Notes: generated by a model from the sequence alone, not told the origin. Positions 1 to 8,574 are shown, numbered from the stretch's first letter. The stretch: 27,807 nucleotides of DNA from Syntrophorhabdus sp. PtaB.Bin184 (GCA_002067555.1 MVQQ01000256.1:1-27807); one strand, 5' to 3'. A program made the numbers and translations.

Positions 1-176
1 CGCAGGTCGCAGGTCGCAGGTCGCAGGTCGCAGGTCGCAGGTCGCAGGTCGCAGGTCGCAGGTCGCAGGTCGCCAAAAAGAGACGGTGGAGGGGGACCGG
101 TTGTCAACACAATTGTTGACCCGGCAGTGATCCTTTTTTGGCTTTTAGACTTGAGACGTGAGACCTGCGACGTGCA
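1..176. repeat. Inverted heptamer-array element (left array perfect, right array degenerate)
   Basis: Bases 1-70 are ten perfect copies of CGCAGGT, cut by the window edge, so the true copy number is unknown. Bases 149-176 hold four degenerate units in the opposite orientation (ACTTGAG, ACGTGAG, ACCTGCG, ACGTGCA); ACCTGCG is the exact reverse complement of the left unit. The inner flanks also pair, GCCAAAAAG at 72-80 with CTTTTTTGGC at 133-142. The non-coding stretch 1-241 lies downstream of the minus-strand ABC-F gene and contains no gene that I can support. A further 8-bp inverted repeat, GGTCTTTT/AAAAGACC at 204-225, could be a weak transcript end for the ABC-F gene, but no T-run follows it. 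Confidence 0.85.
97..124. other. Palindrome in the core of the heptamer element
   Basis: CCGG (97-100) and GTCAAC (103-108) are mirrored by GTTGAC (115-120) and CCGG (121-124) around a six-base centre, with a two-base asymmetry. It could be a protein-binding site or the tip of a cruciform formed by the surrounding inverted arrays. No function can be assigned from sequence alone. Confidence 0.5.
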
Positions 177-241
177 ACCGTTCTTTGGCCTGTGACTTGT
201 GACGGTCTTTTCGCCAGAAAAGACCTTAGCCGTGACGGTTT

Positions 242-2098
242 TCACAGTTCGTTGAGCCGCTGCTCGAACTCCCGTGCCAGGGCGTCGTGCTCGAGGGTCA
301 GGACCTCGAGTTCGTCGAAGAGGCCGTCTATTCGCTGCCTCGCCTCGTGGATCGTCATCGAGAGGGACATGATGGCCTTGCCGTCGCCGCTCTGTGAGGC
401 CTTGATGAGGGCCTCGTTGTCGCGGGCGAGCTGTCTCTCCGTTTCGGTGATGGCGGACTCGATGTCGTTGATGCGCGTCTTCACGGGCGTCATGGCGCGG
501 GAGCGTTCGTTGATGATGTCGGCCCTGAGCCTTTTCGATTCTCTTCTCATGGCGCTCTTCGCCGGGGCCGCGACACTCTCGCTCTCTTCCCGGCCGCCTT
601 CTGCCTCGTCCTCCCAGCCAACACGGGAGAGAAAGTCCTCGTAGCTGCCGTCGAAGATACCGACTTTGTTCCCGTCGAAGACGATGAGCCGCTCCGCGAC
701 GGCGTCGAGGATCATCTCGCTGTGGGTCACGATCATCACCGCGCCGTCGAATTCGTTGATGGCCTCGATGAGGGAGTCGATGGATTCCATGTCCAGGTGG
801 TTGGTGGGCTCGTCGAGGAGCAGAAGGTTCGCCGGGGCTGCGAGGAGCTTGCCGAGGAGCACCCTGCTTCGCTCGCCACCGGAGAGAACGCCTATCTTCT
901 TCAGCGCCCTGTCCCCGTCAAAGAGCATGGCACCGCAGATGCCCCTGACGGATGTCTTGCCCCGGCCGGGCTCGACGCTCCATATCTCGTCCTCTATGGT
1001 CAGCTCCGGGTCGAGGCGGTCGATGTTCATCTGCCCGAAATAGCCGAGCTTCAGGTTCTGACTGTACGTGATCGTGCCGGAACGGGGCGTGAGCTCTCCG
1101 GCAAGGATGTTGAGGAGCGTCGTCTTGCCCTTGCCGTTCTTCCCGATGATCCCGATGCGGTCGCGCTTCCTGACGGCTATGGTGAGGTCACTGATGAGTT
1201 CCGGCCCCGACGGGTCGTAGGAAAAACCCACATTGTCCGCCTCGATAAGCCACCTGCCGGGGAACGGAGCGGCATTGAATGAGAATTCGAGGTTCTCGAG
1301 GGTGGCGAGTTTCTCCATCCTCTCCTTCTTCTGGAGCTGACGGACTCTGGACTGCACGGACCTCGCCCGCGTCGCCTGGGCACGGAAGCGGTTGATGAAG
1401 AGCTCTATCTCCCTGCGCTTCTTCTCTTCGTTGACGCGGGTCTGCTCGTAGACCTCCTCCTCCTCGATGATCTGCTCGTAGAGCTTGTGGGTCGTGCCCG
1501 CGATCTTGCGCATCCTCATGCGGTGGATGGCCATGGTGTGGGTCGTCACGGAGTCCATGAAATCCCTGTCGTGGGTGATGAGGACCATCTCGCCCTTCCA
1601 CCCTTTCAGGAACTGGGTGAGCCACCGTATGGAGACGATGTCGAGATAGTTCGTCGGCTCGTCGAGAAGAAGCATCATGGGACGGGCGATGAGGATCTTC
1701 GCCAGGTTGAGACGCACCTGGAAACCGCCGCTCAGTTTCCCCGGGTCCAGGGAGAACTCATCCTCGCTGAAGCCGAGCCCCGCGAGCACTGTCTTCGCCT
1801 TGTAGGTCTCGTCGCGCCCGTCCTCGCTAGCGGGAAGGTTGAGGCATGCCTCGGCGAGGACGGACCTCTCGCTGAAGGAGATGTGCTGGGAGAGATGGCG
1901 AATCGTGTAGCCCCGGGGGATATGGATCTCCCCCGCATCGGGAGTCTCCTCCCCGAGGATCATCCTGAAGAGCGTCGTCTTTCCCGTCCCGTTGCGACCC
2001 ACCAGCCCGAGGCGCTCCCCCGGCCCGACGGTAAAGCTCGCCCCGTCGAAGAGTGTCTGGGTCCCGTACGCCTTGGAAAGATTATTGACGATAAGCAT
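242..2098 (-). CDS. ABC-F family ATPase (translation-associated type)
   Basis: This is a 618-residue protein with two ABC ATPase domains and no membrane segment, the ABC-F layout of ribosome-associated ATPases (EttA/Uup/YheS and resistance members). Domain 1 has Walker A GRNGTGKT (34-41), signature LSGGF (122-126) and Walker B ending LLLDEPTNYLD (143-153). Domain 2 has Walker A GKNGKGKT near 318, signature LSGGE near 404 and LLLDEPTNHLD near 425. A charged linker separates the domains (about 200-270), and the last 100 residues form a predicted coiled coil as in Uup/YheS-like members. The start at 2098 (MLIVNNLSKAYG) is preferred over an in-frame ATG 51 bases upstream, because the family's domain begins here; neither has a convincing ribosome site. 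It lies downstream of the glutamate synthase genes but is separated from them by a repeat element, so co-transcription is uncertain. The subfamily is not resolved. Confidence 0.93.
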   Translation of the reverse strand: MLIVNNLSKAYGTQTLFDGASFTVGPGERLGLVGRNGTGKTTLFRMILGEETPDAGEIHIPRGYTIRHLSQHISFSERSVLAEACLNLPASEDGRDETYKAKTVLAGLGFSEDEFSLDPGKLSGGFQVRLNLAKILIARPMMLLLDEPTNYLDIVSIRWLTQFLKGWKGEMVLITHDRDFMDSVTTHTMAIHRMRMRKIAGTTHKLYEQIIEEEEVYEQTRVNEEKKRREIELFINRFRAQATRARSVQSRVRQLQKKERMEKLATLENLEFSFNAAPFPGRWLIEADNVGFSYDPSGPELISDLTIAVRKRDRIGIIGKNGKGKTTLLNILAGELTPRSGTITYSQNLKLGYFGQMNIDRLDPELTIEDEIWSVEPGRGKTSVRGICGAMLFDGDRALKKIGVLSGGERSRVLLGKLLAAPANLLLLDEPTNHLDMESIDSLIEAINEFDGAVMIVTHSEMILDAVAERLIVFDGNKVGIFDGSYEDFLSRVGWEDEAEGGREESESVAAPAKSAMRRESKRLRADIINERSRAMTPVKTRINDIESAITETERQLARDNEALIKASQSGDGKAIMSLSMTIHEARQRIDGLFDELEVLTLEHDALAREFEQRLNEL

Positions 2099-2165
2099 GG
2101 CAGCGCCCGTAAAGCGCTCTATATTAACGCAGACAGGAGAAAAGTGCAATGGAGAGGAGACGCCG

Positions 2166-2238
2166 GGTTATTGGTTATTGGTTATTGGTTTCGGGACAAA
2201 AGCCTGTATTCCCATCACCCATGACCCATCACCTTATC
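2166..2238. repeat. Inverted heptamer-array element
   Basis: Three perfect GGTTATT units (2166-2186) and a decayed fourth face CCCATCA, CCCATGA, CCCATCA and CCTTATC (2211-2238) across a 17- to 24-base core. Read on the opposite strand the right units are TGATGGG-like, so the two sides are imperfectly complementary. The right array stops eight bases short of the stop codon of the upstream glutamate synthase gene. It occupies most of the 2099-2246 gap. Confidence 0.8.
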
Positions 2239-2246
2239 ACCCGCCG

Positions 2247-4577
2247 TCAGGGGTTTTCCTCCATCTCCCATATGCCACAGGGACAGACACCGGCGCAGAA
2301 GCCGCAGCCTATGCAGAGGCTGTCGTCAACGACGTACTCGTACGTGCCGTCTTCGTGCTCCACGCGCGATATGGCACCATAATGGCACGCGGCCTCACAC
2401 ATGTGGCAGTCGCGGCAGACGCCGCATGACAGGCAGCGGTTCGCCTCGGCGTCGAGTTCGACGGGCCCGGCCTTGCACACCTCGTAGTAGGCGGTCTTTA
2501 TCCTCTCAAAGGGAATGACCGGTCTTGGCTCGGTCCTGTAGAAAGGTCTCCCCGTGAGCAGGGCGTCGACGGCAAGGGCCGCCTGCCTGCCGTGGCCGAT
2601 GGCGTGCGTCACGAGCCCGGGGCTGACGGCGTCGCCGATGGCGAAGATCTTCGGGTCCGTCGTGTGGCCCGCCTCGTCGGCCTCTATCCAGCCGTCCTTC
2701 TTCACGTGGACGGCCTCGGGAAGGAACCCCGTCAGCGGCGTGTCCCCGATGGAAATGACAACGTGATCGGCCTCGACGGATGTCCTGTCCGTGAAAGTGA
2801 CCTTGCCTTTCTTCACCGACCAGGATGAGACGAAGCGGGGCCAGACCACCTTCGTCCCCAGCGATTCGGCTATCTCCCGTTCCTTCCCGAAGGAGGCCGG
2901 CTCCTGGATATCGACGGCGGTAACCGCCGCAGCCCCGAGACGGAACGCCTCGGCGGCGACGTCCATGCCCACGTTTCCCGCACCGATGACAACAACCTTC
3001 TTGCCTGCAAGGTCAGGTGCTTCCTTCGTGTTCGCCCGGCGGAGGAAATCGTAGGCCGGCACCATGTCCGACGCTCCCTTCATGTCCGGTATGCGGGGCT
3101 TGTGGGCACCGCAGGCGACGACGACCGCCTCGTGGCTGGCATAGATCTCGTCGAACCTCTCCCTGTCCACCCTGACACCTGTGTGCACACTCACGCCCAT
3201 CTTCCTGAAGCGGCCAAGCTCCGCCGACAGGATGCGCCGTGGCAGTCTCCGCTTCGGAATGAAATATTCCAGCTTCCCGCCGATCTTCTCTTCCGCCTCA
3301 TAGAGGTCTACGCTGTGTCCCTTCAGGGCGAGCTGCCATGCCGCCGAGAGTCCACCCGGACCGGCTCCGATGACGGCGACCCGTTTGCCCGTCGGCTTCC
3401 CGCGCTCCGGGAGGGACAACTCGAGGCTCGCCTTGCCGAACTCCTCCGTGTCGAGAGGCCGGTCGATGAGACCCCGCGTACATCCCTGCATGCACAGGTG
3501 GGCGCAGATCTCGCCGCAAACGCTGGCCGGCAATGGGCTGTATGCAAGAACCAGTTCCAGCGCCTCGCTCAGCTTTCCCTCACGGATGAGGCGTGTGCGC
3601 TGCCATGTGGGGATACCGCTGGGGCAGGTATATTCGCAGGGCGGAGCATACTTCCCGTTGTTCCAGGATGGGCGGAGGCGCCTGTCCTGTCCGGTCGTTA
3701 TGTAGGGAAGGACCGTTCCCGGGTGGTCGATATACTCGGCGAATATGCCTCCCGCACCAACTCCCGCCTCCCACACCGCCTTGCGGAACTCGCCGAGGGA
3801 CACGGTAAAGGGTCTTGTCTTCTCCCGTTCCCTGGCGGTCAGCGGAATAAGCTTCCTCCACGCGCCGGCATCCTTCGTCAGTTCCCTGTAGTGGTCCTCG
3901 CGCTCTATGGCCCTGAGGAAAGGCCTCATATTCGTCTTCAGCCACTGCCAATCCTGTGGCGTGAGTTCGAGGAGCCTCACGTCGGACTCACTGTAACCCT
4001 CGATGGGGCCGCGGAAATAGATGACCCCGCCGACCATTCCCACGCAGGGACGATACCCTATGATGTTGTTCCTGTTGCGGGGCTCAACGCCGCAGATAAC
4101 AGCGATCCCGCCGGCCTTGAACTCAGCGAAGGTATCGCCCACATCGCGAAAATACCAGGACTGGGGAGGGTCGTATTTCGGGTTGTGCTTCGTCATCGTG
4201 TCACAGCGGGCCCCGCCGGAACCGCGGACATAGAGTTTTCCCTGCGCGGCTGCGTTGTGGGCCCCGTTGCCGGCATCACCCAGGACGACGATCTCGGCGC
4301 CGCAGTTGAGCCACCCCACGTCATCGGAGACACTGCCCTTCACGATGATCTTCGTTCCGAATATTCCCATCCCGCCGAGTCGCTGCCCCACGGGCCCCTC
4401 GACGGTGATGGTCACCGGTTCCGGGAACCCCCACAGACGGCCCCCGATACCGTGCTGCCCGTTTGCCACGACGTGTATCTCTGTCAAACCTTCGCGGACC
4501 GCCTCGCGGATCTCCTCGTCGAGGACCCTCGAATTTGTGCGCTGTTCGTTCCTGTTGCCTTCGATAACCTTTGCCAT
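2247..4577 (-). CDS. Glutamate synthase domain 3 (GXGXG) fused to GltD-like NAD(P)H oxidoreductase with C-terminal ferredoxin
   Basis: This 776-residue protein carries three modules. Residues 1 to about 220 form the glycine-rich GXGXG beta-helix that in normal GltB is the C-terminal domain. About 310-700 is a GltD-type iron-sulfur flavoprotein: N-terminal cluster cysteines 314, 318, 354, 358, 362 and 366, FAD motif GAGPGG (404-409) and nucleotide motif GAGNVG (532-537). The tail has two ferredoxin-like cysteine groups (715-731 and 755-767). The likely role is to pass electrons from NAD(P)H or ferredoxin to the FMN synthase subunit encoded just upstream. The start at 4577 is chosen because GAGGAT lies about nine bases upstream; the open frame extends 90 bases further into the preceding gene. 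It follows the domain-2 gene by 35 bases. Separate domain genes are typical of archaeal-type glutamate synthase; the fusion to GltD is the notable part. Confidence 0.9.
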   Translation of the reverse strand: MAKVIEGNRNEQRTNSRVLDEEIREAVREGLTEIHVVANGQHGIGGRLWGFPEPVTITVEGPVGQRLGGMGIFGTKIIVKGSVSDDVGWLNCGAEIVVLGDAGNGAHNAAAQGKLYVRGSGGARCDTMTKHNPKYDPPQSWYFRDVGDTFAEFKAGGIAVICGVEPRNRNNIIGYRPCVGMVGGVIYFRGPIEGYSESDVRLLELTPQDWQWLKTNMRPFLRAIEREDHYRELTKDAGAWRKLIPLTAREREKTRPFTVSLGEFRKAVWEAGVGAGGIFAEYIDHPGTVLPYITTGQDRRLRPSWNNGKYAPPCEYTCPSGIPTWQRTRLIREGKLSEALELVLAYSPLPASVCGEICAHLCMQGCTRGLIDRPLDTEEFGKASLELSLPERGKPTGKRVAVIGAGPGGLSAAWQLALKGHSVDLYEAEEKIGGKLEYFIPKRRLPRRILSAELGRFRKMGVSVHTGVRVDRERFDEIYASHEAVVVACGAHKPRIPDMKGASDMVPAYDFLRRANTKEAPDLAGKKVVVIGAGNVGMDVAAEAFRLGAAAVTAVDIQEPASFGKEREIAESLGTKVVWPRFVSSWSVKKGKVTFTDRTSVEADHVVISIGDTPLTGFLPEAVHVKKDGWIEADEAGHTTDPKIFAIGDAVSPGLVTHAIGHGRQAALAVDALLTGRPFYRTEPRPVIPFERIKTAYYEVCKAGPVELDAEANRCLSCGVCRDCHMCEAACHYGAISRVEHEDGTYEYVVDDSLCIGCGFCAGVCPCGIWEMEENP

Positions 4578-4612
4578 GGCCCTATCCTCGTTTCCCTGCT
4601 CCGCTCTTCCTG

Positions 4613-6274
4613 TCAGCAGACATAGCCTATCCTCAGACGCTCCGCTATATCCGCGTCGTCCGCGCACAGGGCGTCGGACATGCCGATGGGCAATTCCGTG
4701 CTTCTGCCCAGCGGCGCAAAGATCTTCCTCAGTTCCACGTCCAGTGACCTGAAGACCTCAACCACCCTTTCAGCCACCTTTTCCGGGTCCAGCCTGCGGT
4801 AGAGTCTCGGGTCCTGGGTGGTGATACCCCGGGGACACCTGCCGATATTGCAGATATTGCACCTGTTCATCTCGTCTCCGAAACACCCGGCGGCTGCCTG
4901 CATCATGTACTTTCCGACGGACACCGCCGACGCCCCCAGCATAATGAGCGCCGCGGCGTTGGCCGCGAGTCCGCCCTTCTTGCCCACCCCTCCCGCGGCG
5001 ATGAGCGGCAGCTCGTTCTGCCGTCCCTGCCTCGCAAGGTCAAGATAGCAATCGCGGATGTTCGACGCGATGGGATGTCCCATCTTGTCGAGGGAAACAT
5101 TATACGCCGCGCCGGTGCCCCCTTCCTCACCGTCTATGGACAACCCGCCGGCATAAGGATTCCGCAGCAGGTTGTTGAGCACCGCCTTTGCCGTCCTCGT
5201 TCCCGATATCTTGGGGTATACGGGCACCCTGAACCCGAAGGCCATGGACATGGCCTGGATCATCTTCGCCACCGACTCCTCGATGGAGTACTTCGTCTGG
5301 TGCGTCGGGGGGGACGGCAGGTCCACGCCCTGCGGCACACCCCGTATCTCCGATATGAGCTTTGTGACCTTTTCCGCCATGAGGAGCCCGCCGTCACCGG
5401 GCTTCGCTCCCTGACCGTACTTGATCTCTATTGCGCAGGGGTCGTCGACCATGTCCGGGATCGCCCGGATTATCTCGTCCCATCCGAAGTAACCCGAGGC
5501 GATCTGGAGGATGAAATACTTGATGAACCTCGATTTGAGAAGCCTCGGAGGTATGCCACCCTCACCGGACGCCATGACGACGGGCATGTGGTCGACCTCA
5601 TTGAGATATGCCACCCCCATCGCGAGCCCCTCCCACATCGTCGGTGAGAGGGCCCCGACGGACATGCTGCCGATCATGACGGGATATATCTCCCGGACAG
5701 GCGGGACGAACCTTACGCTCCCGCCTGCCAGCATCAGCTTGTCTTCCTTTACCCTGAAGGGCATCTCCTCGGGCGGCAGAATGCGCCCGAGATAGGTCCG
5801 TATCCTGAACTCGTGGCGCCCGGCGTCGAGTGCCGGGTCCGTGAGCATCGATATGCGCGTGAATTTCAGGTGGTCCAGGGTGGATTCCCGGGGATCGTTC
5901 CGTCTGCCGCCCCTGCGGTATGGGTGCCCTCCCGGGTTCTTGTGAAAAAGCAACTTGTGCTGGGGATTGAAAACGGGTTCTATGGCGTCGTTGGGACACA
6001 CGAGGGTGCAGGCGCCGCACCCGGTGCAGTACCGTTCGATGTCCGTGGTCTGCCTCACCACGACGACGGTCTTCCGCGTGACTTTCGGAGCCGGGGACGC
6101 CTCCCCGGAGCTTACCTCCCGCCTCGTCACCACCGACGGCTCGATGGCGGACATGGGGCACACGGCGGTGCACCGACCACACCTCTTGCACCTGTCCTCG
6201 CGCCACACAACGATATAGGGAAGGTCCTTCACCGTCAGTTCATGATTGTGGTCCAGCCGTACAGCTGATTCCAT
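4613..6274 (-). CDS. Glutamate synthase central FMN domain with N-terminal ferredoxins
   Basis: The 553-residue protein starts with two 4Fe-4S ferredoxin motifs (cysteines 29, 32, 35, 39 and 83, 86, 89, 93). The GltB synthase barrel follows from about residue 150; it binds FMN and converts 2-oxoglutarate plus ammonia to glutamate. The cysteine group CNICNIGRC (472, 475, 480) matches the 3Fe-4S site of GltB. Recognisable family stretches include SIDGEEGGTG and GGVGKKGG. The start at 6274 has AGGAGGT six bases upstream. The first 40 bases overlap the end of the amidotransferase gene, indicating translational coupling within one operon. With the amidotransferase and GXGXG-GltD genes it makes a complete glutamate synthase spread over three polypeptides. 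Confidence 0.93.
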   Translation of the reverse strand: MESAVRLDHNHELTVKDLPYIVVWREDRCKRCGRCTAVCPMSAIEPSVVTRREVSSGEASPAPKVTRKTVVVVRQTTDIERYCTGCGACTLVCPNDAIEPVFNPQHKLLFHKNPGGHPYRRGGRRNDPRESTLDHLKFTRISMLTDPALDAGRHEFRIRTYLGRILPPEEMPFRVKEDKLMLAGGSVRFVPPVREIYPVMIGSMSVGALSPTMWEGLAMGVAYLNEVDHMPVVMASGEGGIPPRLLKSRFIKYFILQIASGYFGWDEIIRAIPDMVDDPCAIEIKYGQGAKPGDGGLLMAEKVTKLISEIRGVPQGVDLPSPPTHQTKYSIEESVAKMIQAMSMAFGFRVPVYPKISGTRTAKAVLNNLLRNPYAGGLSIDGEEGGTGAAYNVSLDKMGHPIASNIRDCYLDLARQGRQNELPLIAAGGVGKKGGLAANAAALIMLGASAVSVGKYMMQAAAGCFGDEMNRCNICNIGRCPRGITTQDPRLYRRLDPEKVAERVVEVFRSLDVELRKIFAPLGRSTELPIGMSDALCADDADIAERLRIGYVC

Positions 6275-7362
6275 ACCCGCACCTCCTGCGCTCCCGGTGA
6301 AACAATGACCATGTCATGCTTCATGGGGAAGATGTCCCTGGCACTCTCCCTTCCGGGGACCATGCTCTCGAGCCCGCACTCCTCCGACACGAGCCCGATC
6401 TTTCCCTTGACACCGCCCACAACTCCGGGGCGGAGTTTCTTCGCATCGTGGACCATGAAACAGGAACCGTCGGGAGTGAACCCGATGATGACGTTCGGCC
6501 CGTCGATGCACAGCGGCCGAAGGGCCACCCGCATGAGGGAAAGCACCTCGCCGTCTTCCCGCCGCCCGAGGTCGCCCTCGCCAAGGGGCGTGATGACGTC
6601 CTTGTAATAGTGGAGGGGATAGCCGAGCTTCTTCACCGCGTAGTGGAGGATGTGCGTAAAGACCTCGCTGTCGCTGTCGTACCCCGTGTACCCCGCAAAC
6701 CCCCTGCTCGCAAGAAACTCCCTGATAGGCACGAAGGCCGTGTTCTCGCCGTTGGTCATGGAACCGAAACCCTGGATGAAGAAGGGATGGCAGGCATAGA
6801 GGTTGATGTCGTAATTCGTGTTCTGCCGTCCCTGGGCAAAGATGATCTTCGCCTTCAGGCGGGAATCGGAGAGGCCGAAGAACTCCCCGAGCTGCAGGGG
6901 ATCACCCACCTCCTTGATGGTGACGATGTCCGGGTAAAAGGAGAAGACCGTTATCGAGCCGTTCGCCTCACCCATCCGCCGAAGGGTGAGCCGCGTCTCG
7001 ATCAGAAGTTCCTCCTTCTCTTCCCGGCTCCGGTCCTCATACTCCTCCGGATAGTCGTAGACCTTTGCAAAATAGTGGTCCTTGCGCTTTATGCCCTTTA
7101 CGGGCCTCAGTGCGGGCCGCCACTGGTGCTTCAAACGGAACCCGGCATGAAAGAGATACTCGTCCAAGGTATAGAGTCCATCCCTGGAGCAGATCCCCGA
7201 AAGCACGGGGTAGTCGGAGAACTCAGCAAGCTCTCCACCCAGGTTCTTGAGGATGAGCCCCATCCCCGAGCCGTCGTGGCCCTCATGCATCGTCTCCAGG
7301 GCCCCGATGCATTCCATGGGGTTTAAGTATTCATTGGATGTGATCGCAGCCAGGCGACACAT
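6235..7362 (-). CDS. Glutamate synthase domain 1, class II glutamine amidotransferase
   Basis: This 375-residue protein starts MCRLAAI. After removal of Met, Cys2 becomes the N-terminal nucleophile typical of class II (Ntn) amidotransferases, which release ammonia from glutamine. MHEGHDGSGMG near residue 30 is the glutamine-site loop seen in the GltB amidotransferase domain. In standard glutamate synthase this is the first domain of GltB; here it is a stand-alone subunit, as in archaeal-type enzymes. AAAGGAGG precedes the start. The gene overlaps the FMN-synthase gene by 40 bases and follows the class I amidotransferase gene by 49 bases. Ammonia is presumably channelled to the partner subunit; that is inferred from the family. 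Confidence 0.9.
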   Translation of the reverse strand: MCRLAAITSNEYLNPMECIGALETMHEGHDGSGMGLILKNLGGELAEFSDYPVLSGICSRDGLYTLDEYLFHAGFRLKHQWRPALRPVKGIKRKDHYFAKVYDYPEEYEDRSREEKEELLIETRLTLRRMGEANGSITVFSFYPDIVTIKEVGDPLQLGEFFGLSDSRLKAKIIFAQGRQNTNYDINLYACHPFFIQGFGSMTNGENTAFVPIREFLASRGFAGYTGYDSDSEVFTHILHYAVKKLGYPLHYYKDVITPLGEGDLGRREDGEVLSLMRVALRPLCIDGPNVIIGFTPDGSCFMVHDAKKLRPGVVGGVKGKIGLVSEECGLESMVPGRESARDIFPMKHDMVIVSPGAQEVRVWNQLYGWTTIMN

Positions 7363-7411
7363 GGCAGCCTCCTTTTCTGGTCCCGCGTCAGACCGTCTCC
7401 CGCCAGTCTAT

Positions 7412-8167
7412 CTATCCGTGTTCCAGCCTCTGTGCTTCGTCGACGAACCGCGATATGACCTTGCGGTACTGCAGAGAGGACTCCGCGATCCTTCGGAAGT
7501 TGGTGACAACCCTTTTTCCCTGATCGGCAAAGATCTCCATGATCCTTCTGCCATCGCGGAGGATCCTCTTCACATCGACCTCCGTTTCATGCCTCATCCA
7601 TGACTCCACCATCTCCGGCGTCGCCTCGATGTGGAACTGGAGACCGTAGGCGCTGTGTCCTATCCTGAACGCCTGATTGGCACAGACCCAGCCCTTCGCC
7701 AGAAGGACACCGTCGCCGGGAAGATCGAAGGTGTCCTCGTGCCACTGGAAGACGGTCATATGCTGGGGATTGCCCCTGAAGAGGCCGTCCTTCATTCCCT
7801 CAGACGTTTTCATGACAGTGAACCACCCGATCTCCTTTCTTGGCGATCTTGTCACGGCGGCGCCACAGGTCTTCGCGATGAGCTGCGCGCCGAGGCAGAT
7901 GCCGAGAAGCGGCACCTGATCGATAAGGGCGCGCCTGATGAGGGACTCTTCGTCCTTCAGAAAGGGATAGGCATCCTCCTGGTAAACATTCATGGGACCG
8001 CCCAGGATGACTATCCCGCCGATATCGTCAAGGTCACGGGGAAGCGGCGTCCCGGCGCCCGACATTTCGAGGACCTCCGCGGTCCACCCGTCCTCGGAAA
8101 AGATGTCCGCTATGTATCCCGGGCCTTCCTGCTCAACCTGCTTTATTATGAGAAGCCTTTTTTCCAT
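7412..8167 (-). CDS. Class I glutamine amidotransferase, GMP-synthase-like
   Basis: The 251-residue protein has the class I amidotransferase triad: nucleophile Cys91 in GICLGAQ, and His179 and Glu181 in FHIEAT. It is a stand-alone domain of the GuaA-N/YfeJ type with no attached synthetase. I chose ATG 8167 (MEKRLLIIKQ) because GAGG sits nine bases upstream; a GTG at 8182 in the same frame would add five residues. Its substrate is unknown. Stand-alone members include gamma-glutamyl hydrolases and amidotransferases that pair with separate synthetases. Its place directly ahead of the glutamate synthase genes, on the same strand, suggests a role in glutamine or gamma-glutamyl compound turnover, but this is inference from position only. 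Confidence 0.88.
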   Translation of the reverse strand: MEKRLLIIKQVEQEGPGYIADIFSEDGWTAEVLEMSGAGTPLPRDLDDIGGIVILGGPMNVYQEDAYPFLKDEESLIRRALIDQVPLLGICLGAQLIAKTCGAAVTRSPRKEIGWFTVMKTSEGMKDGLFRGNPQHMTVFQWHEDTFDLPGDGVLLAKGWVCANQAFRIGHSAYGLQFHIEATPEMVESWMRHETEVDVKRILRDGRRIMEIFADQGKRVVTNFRRIAESSLQYRKVISRFVDEAQRLEHG

Positions 8168-8229
8168 GTCGTCGTGCCTCACTTTCCCCGCTCCCCGGGC
8201 GGGAACGCCCGCGAAGGGGATCCGAAGCC

Positions 8230-8574
8230 TCAGTCACCGTTCAGGCATTTCCTGAGGTACTCAAGCTGATAGTGAAGCTTCTGAAAACTTTCTTTCAGGG
8301 TATCGTCGTCGTGATCGGCCTCCCACAGGGACCGGAGATCCTCAAGCGATTCGACGGCACTCGAGACGATCCCGCCAAGGGCAGTACCGACCATCCGTGA
8401 TCTTTCACCGTCGAGAACGCTCACGGGAACAACCTTGACGATGGGGAAATGTCTTAAACTATCTGAATGCGCCACAATACACCTCACAGAATGCCTTTTG
8501 AGGCCTGTTAGTCCAAGACGATGACTGGTTTTGAACGGCTTTGTTCTTTTCTTTGAAAACCCCTCGGAGGTCAT
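8230..8574 (-). CDS. Small protein of unknown function at the head of the glutamate synthase operon
   Basis: The open frame encodes up to 114 residues that I do not recognise. Its C-terminal half (from about GERSRMVGTALGG) looks coding: a small glycine/alanine helix, then an acidic helix (EADHDDDTLKESF) and KLHYQLEYLRKCLNGD. The first 50 residues are basic and less convincing. The start is open: ATG 8574 lacks a ribosome site, GTG 8424 has AAGG upstream, and ATG 8394 would give a 54-residue protein. A good sigma-70-like promoter lies just upstream at 8605-8633, and the amidotransferase gene follows on the same strand after 62 bases. It may be the first gene of the nitrogen operon. It has no signal peptide and no membrane segment. 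Confidence 0.45.
   Translation of the reverse strand: MTSEGFSKKRTKPFKTSHRLGLTGLKRHSVRCIVAHSDSLRHFPIVKVVPVSVLDGERSRMVGTALGGIVSSAVESLEDLRSLWEADHDDDTLKESFQKLHYQLEYLRKCLNGD

Noticed and set aside
1..176. Heptamer arrays as a CRISPR
   Set aside because: Units are seven bases with no spacers and no cas genes nearby, so they are simple tandem repeats.
3102..4625. Plus-strand open frame of 507 codons opposite the GXGXG-GltD gene
   Set aside because: It is antisense to a well-supported protein with cofactor motifs and shows no recognisable domain.
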